A stretch of DNA of 39,755 nt. It comes from a virus. The notes under the pieces are model-generated. The model was not told where the DNA came from and did no database searches. It saw only the letters and a program-made list of their open reading frames with translations. The translations under genes and the position numbers were made by a program. Position 1 is the first letter of the stretch. The number at the start of each line of letters is the position of its first letter. Below, piece by piece: positions 36,953-39,755 of the stretch. Location: positions 1 to 39,755 of the IMG/VR virus record IMGVR_UViG_3300050821_005838; one strand, 5' to 3'.

Positions 36953-38673
36953 TGCCAGGCGGACTCCGCGACCCCCGTTTCGACCGCCCAACTGATTCGG
37001 CGACAACGCTTGCCCTCGACAAGGCGACAACGCGATCATTTGATGTCGACGGCCGAATGCACATTTCGAAGTGCAATATCAGCAAGGCCACCGTCAATCC
37101 GTACAAAGGCGAGGAGATCCCCGGCTGGGAAGAGCTTGGCCTGGAGCCGACGCGCGTCTATCAGATGTTCAGGTCTCCGGACGAACTTGCGAAGTCTGCG
37201 CCTACCTTCAACCGCGTCCAACTGCTTAAAAAGCACGTTCCCGTCGATGTTGACGATCATCAGATGTGGGACATCGTCGGCACCACCGGAAGCGACGCGG
37301 AGTTCGACGGTACATACCTAACGAACTCCTTAGCGGTGTGGACGAAGGAAGGAATCGATTTCATCGAGTCCGGCGAGCAGCGCGAACTGTCTTGCGGCTA
37401 TCACTACGTGCCCGTGATGACATCTGGAATATTCGATGGTAAGCGTTTCGATGGAATTATGACGGAGATCAAGGGCAACCATGTTGCTTTGGTCGAAGAA
37501 GGTCGGGCCGGTCACGATGTTGTCGTTGGTGACTCGGCGATCAGCGAGAGGGAAGACGAGATGAAGCCCACGCGCCTTGAGTACGCGGTTCTGATGCGAA
37601 CCGCCCGCGCCATCAACCCTCTATTGGCGCAGGACGCCAAGGTGGATTACGCGCCGATCCTGAAGGGCCTGAGCACGAAGAACTTCAAGACGCGCAAGCC
37701 GCAGATCGTCGACGGGCTCCGCAAAGCACTCACTGGGAAGACGATCGCTAAGGATGCTTCGATCGAACATCTCGCAAAGATGCTCGACCACTTCGAAGGC
37801 TCGCCGGCCCAGGCTGACGAATCAGTCTCGGGCTCGCAGCACCGCGCCATGGAAGCGGCGGCGCACGGCTCTAGCAATCTCGACATTCCGAAGTCCGTCG
37901 GTGAAGAGTTCTCGAAAGCCGACAAGGGAAAGACCTTCGGCGACATGATCCGCGACTGGTCTGCCGCGCGCGACTGGTCGAATGGCATGGACGAGGCCGG
38001 GCTCTCCGAACTTGAGAAGATGCACGGCGACTGCTCGATGGACTCCGAGGAAGAGACGGAGTCCGAAGAAGAAGCCGAGGACAAGCACGCCGACGACAAG
38101 AAGGCTCACGACAAGAAATCCGCCAAGGACCGCAAGGCGGCCAAGGACTCCGAGAAGGAGGACGAAGAGAAGGCCGAAGACGAGTTCCCGGATAAGAAGG
38201 ACGAAGAGGCCGAAGACGATTTCGAAGAGGCCGAAGACAAGCACGCCGACGATCGCCATGCCGACGATCGCGCGCGCGATAGCAAACGCGCAAAGGACAA
38301 GAAGGGCGCCATGGACAAGCGATCGATCACTCAGGACGAGGTGAACAAGGCGATCGAGGCAGCAGTGGCCGGCGAGCGCAAGCGTTCCAAGCTGGCGCAG
38401 GATGCTAGGGCCTTCGTTCGGCCGTTCGTCGGCGAGGTGGTCGGCGATAGCGCCGAGGCAGTGCTTCGCGCTGGTGCCAAGGCGCTGAACATCGACGACG
38501 CCGAAAAACTGCATGTCGACGCACTTCGGCCGCTGATCTCGGTGTTCGGAAAGCAGCGGATCGAGGGCACCCGTAGCCGATACGAGCCCGATCTCGCGAT
38601 GGACGCCGCTGATGGCGACGCCGTGACCACTTTCAACCAGATGTTCGGAGCAGACCGCATCCGCCCGGTTTAA
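36952..38673 (+). CDS. DUF2213 prohead-protease-like protein with charged scaffold region, 573 aa
   Basis: CGGAGGTCGAATTG precedes the ATG (TGATG overlap); GTG 36922 is an alternative. Residues about 30-200 contain LLKKHVPVDVDDHQMW, ELSCGYHYVPV, and EIKGNHVALVEEGRAG, with the His and Ser of the DUF2213 protease domain. Residues about 360-460 are an exceptional Lys/Asp/Glu/Ala-rich helical run (EDKHADDKKAHDKKSAKDRK type repeats), typical of internal scaffolds. The C-terminus is folded again. It probably cleaves itself and head proteins during maturation. Confidence 0.8.
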   Translation: MPGGLRDPRFDRPTDSATTLALDKATTRSFDVDGRMHISKCNISKATVNPYKGEEIPGWEELGLEPTRVYQMFRSPDELAKSAPTFNRVQLLKKHVPVDVDDHQMWDIVGTTGSDAEFDGTYLTNSLAVWTKEGIDFIESGEQRELSCGYHYVPVMTSGIFDGKRFDGIMTEIKGNHVALVEEGRAGHDVVVGDSAISEREDEMKPTRLEYAVLMRTARAINPLLAQDAKVDYAPILKGLSTKNFKTRKPQIVDGLRKALTGKTIAKDASIEHLAKMLDHFEGSPAQADESVSGSQHRAMEAAAHGSSNLDIPKSVGEEFSKADKGKTFGDMIRDWSAARDWSNGMDEAGLSELEKMHGDCSMDSEEETESEEEAEDKHADDKKAHDKKSAKDRKAAKDSEKEDEEKAEDEFPDKKDEEAEDDFEEAEDKHADDRHADDRARDSKRAKDKKGAMDKRSITQDEVNKAIEAAVAGERKRSKLAQDARAFVRPFVGEVVGDSAEAVLRAGAKALNIDDAEKLHVDALRPLISVFGKQRIEGTRSRYEPDLAMDAADGDAVTTFNQMFGADRIRPV

Positions 38674-38721
38674 GGCGCGCGCTGTAACGCAAGGACTAAC
38701 CGGCTTCATAGGAGAAGATCG

Positions 38722-39705
38722 ATGGCCTCCGGGTATCAGACCCAAGTGTATAATCAGGAAGCGCAGGGCGTTGCGGGCGACCGCGCGTCCCTGAACGCGA
38801 TCATGACCTTCGATGCCGGGCCGGGCGGCCTCATCGCAGACGTCGGCGGCGTTACGGTCGGCAATTTCGCGTGGGTTGTCCCTCCGACCGATCCAAACGG
38901 CACATCGTCGATCGCAACGCAGTCATCGAAGGCGTTCCTCAATACTGGAGCGAATGTCGCGGGACTCGTCTACAACGTGACGCAGGGCCTCAATACGGTA
39001 TTCCTTTCGGACGCCAGTCTAGTCATCCCGCAGGGCCTTCCCGTCGCTCTCGCGATCCAGGGCGACTTCTGGGTGGTCAACGCTGGTTCGGCCATCGCGA
39101 CTGTCGGACAGAAAGCCTATGCGATCCTCGATACCGGCGCGGTTCAGTTCGCCGCCACCGGCACGGCGACTGCAGTCTCGACCGCCACTGGTTCGAGTGT
39201 CGCGGCCTCGACCTTCTCGGTCACCGGATCGATCAACGGCGACTTGCTGACGGTTACCGCTGTGTCCTCGGGCACGATCGTGGCCGGCGCGACGATCTCG
39301 GGTACCGGCATTTCCGGTTCGCCGCAGATTGGTTCGCAGGTATCCGGCACGGCCGGCGGCGTCGGCCTCTACGCACTCACGGTTTCCCAGCAGAAGTCCG
39401 TCGCTTCCACCACGGTGTCGGGCACTTACGGCACCATGACCGTCGGCACGATGACGGTCGGCACGCAGTTCTCCGTCGGCCAATTGCTGATTGCGAGCGG
39501 CGCGGTCGTGGCGGGAACCATGATCACCCAGCTTTTGACTGGCACGGGCAACGCGGGTTCGACTTTCGCCGTCAACAACAACACGGTGGTCTCTTCGCAG
39601 TCGATCAGCGCGGTCGGTGCGGTCGAAACCAAGTGGGTTGCTCAATCGGTCGCCCAGCCTGGCGGCCTTGTGAAGATCACCTCTTGGGTTGGATCGCAGG
39701 GCTAA
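38722..39705 (+). CDS. Structural cement/decoration protein, 327 aa
   Basis: ATAGGAGAAGATCG precedes the ATG. MASGYQTQVYNQEAQGVAGD and VGNFAWVVPP match the start of the cement protein family encoded just before the major capsid gene. Residues about 150-290 are a Thr/Val/Gly/Ser-rich strand region with short repeats (GTMTVGTMTVGT), probably an added Ig-like or β-helical domain exposed on the head. The family gives stability to the capsid lattice. Confidence 0.78.
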   Translation: MASGYQTQVYNQEAQGVAGDRASLNAIMTFDAGPGGLIADVGGVTVGNFAWVVPPTDPNGTSSIATQSSKAFLNTGANVAGLVYNVTQGLNTVFLSDASLVIPQGLPVALAIQGDFWVVNAGSAIATVGQKAYAILDTGAVQFAATGTATAVSTATGSSVAASTFSVTGSINGDLLTVTAVSSGTIVAGATISGTGISGSPQIGSQVSGTAGGVGLYALTVSQQKSVASTTVSGTYGTMTVGTMTVGTQFSVGQLLIASGAVVAGTMITQLLTGTGNAGSTFAVNNNTVVSSQSISAVGAVETKWVAQSVAQPGGLVKITSWVGSQG

Positions 39706-39747
39706 CGCGTAACTACGGATCAGACACTTAACGGGAGACCGAAGACA

Positions 39748-39755
39748 ATGAATCC
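39748..39755 (+). CDS. First codons of the next gene, probably major capsid protein
   Basis: ACGGGAGACCGAAGACA precedes an ATG at 39748, and the frame runs off the window. The order protease-scaffold, cement, then this gene suggests the major capsid protein; only MN is visible. Confidence 0.4.

Noticed and set aside
37822-38745. Long minus-strand open frame opposite the DUF2213 gene
   Set aside because: It is the mirror of the Lys/Asp/Glu repeat codons; the Leu/Val/Gly-rich translation is an artefact of the charged region.
1-39755. CRISPR arrays, insertion sequences and integrase genes
   Set aside because: No regularly spaced repeats, no transposase and no tyrosine or serine recombinase were seen in any frame.

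Overview
The window looks like a large piece of an alphaproteobacterial (probably Hyphomicrobiales) temperate phage or phage-plasmid that also carries a conjugal DNA-transfer module. The call rests on phage-type replication, recombination, packaging and head genes packed in overlapping operons, moderately high GC, a GapR-family protein, and the coexistence of a coupling-protein ATPase and a relaxase-helicase with these phage genes. No integrase, RepABC, type IV secretion channel or tail genes lie inside the window, so whether the element is integrated or episomal cannot be decided here.

Layout. (1) 1-6812, plus strand: mobilisation module. A VirD4/TraG-like coupling protein is split into a membrane gene and an ATPase gene, followed by an array of eight very short ORFs (23-41 codons), several of them related glycine-rich hydrophobic microproteins, two small proteins, and an 1133-residue relaxase with a RecD-like helicase. 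(2) 6631-12221, minus strand: an early operon with nearly continuous ATGA/TGATG/TAATG overlaps, encoding an ERF annealing protein, a YqaJ exonuclease, two HNH proteins, a Lar-like protein and many small proteins. (3) 12222-12317: a symmetric divergent promoter. (4) 12318-24327, plus strand: a predicted leaderless regulator, RusA, a nuclease, two adenine methyltransferases, GapR, an XRE protein, a primase, an SF2 helicase and many accessory ORFs. It ends in a structured non-coding stretch holding a near-perfect parS site and a terminator. (5) 24660-26069, minus strand: an immunity-like operon with an XRE repressor and an operator-covered promoter. (6) 26097-39755, plus strand: a ParB-methyltransferase fusion, small and large terminase, a portal carrying a C-terminal HEAGH motif, Mu F-like head morphogenesis protein, DUF2213 protease-scaffold, cement protein and the first codons of the next gene.

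How it fits together. ERF, exonuclease, RusA, primase and helicase form a self-contained recombination and replication set. The methyltransferases and the Lar-like protein would protect the DNA against host restriction. The terminase, portal and head genes package it. The relaxase and coupling protein offer a second, conjugative route between cells, and the parS site could recruit host ParB for segregation. Several genes appear to have been added at stop/start overlaps, leaving duplicated junctions on both sides.
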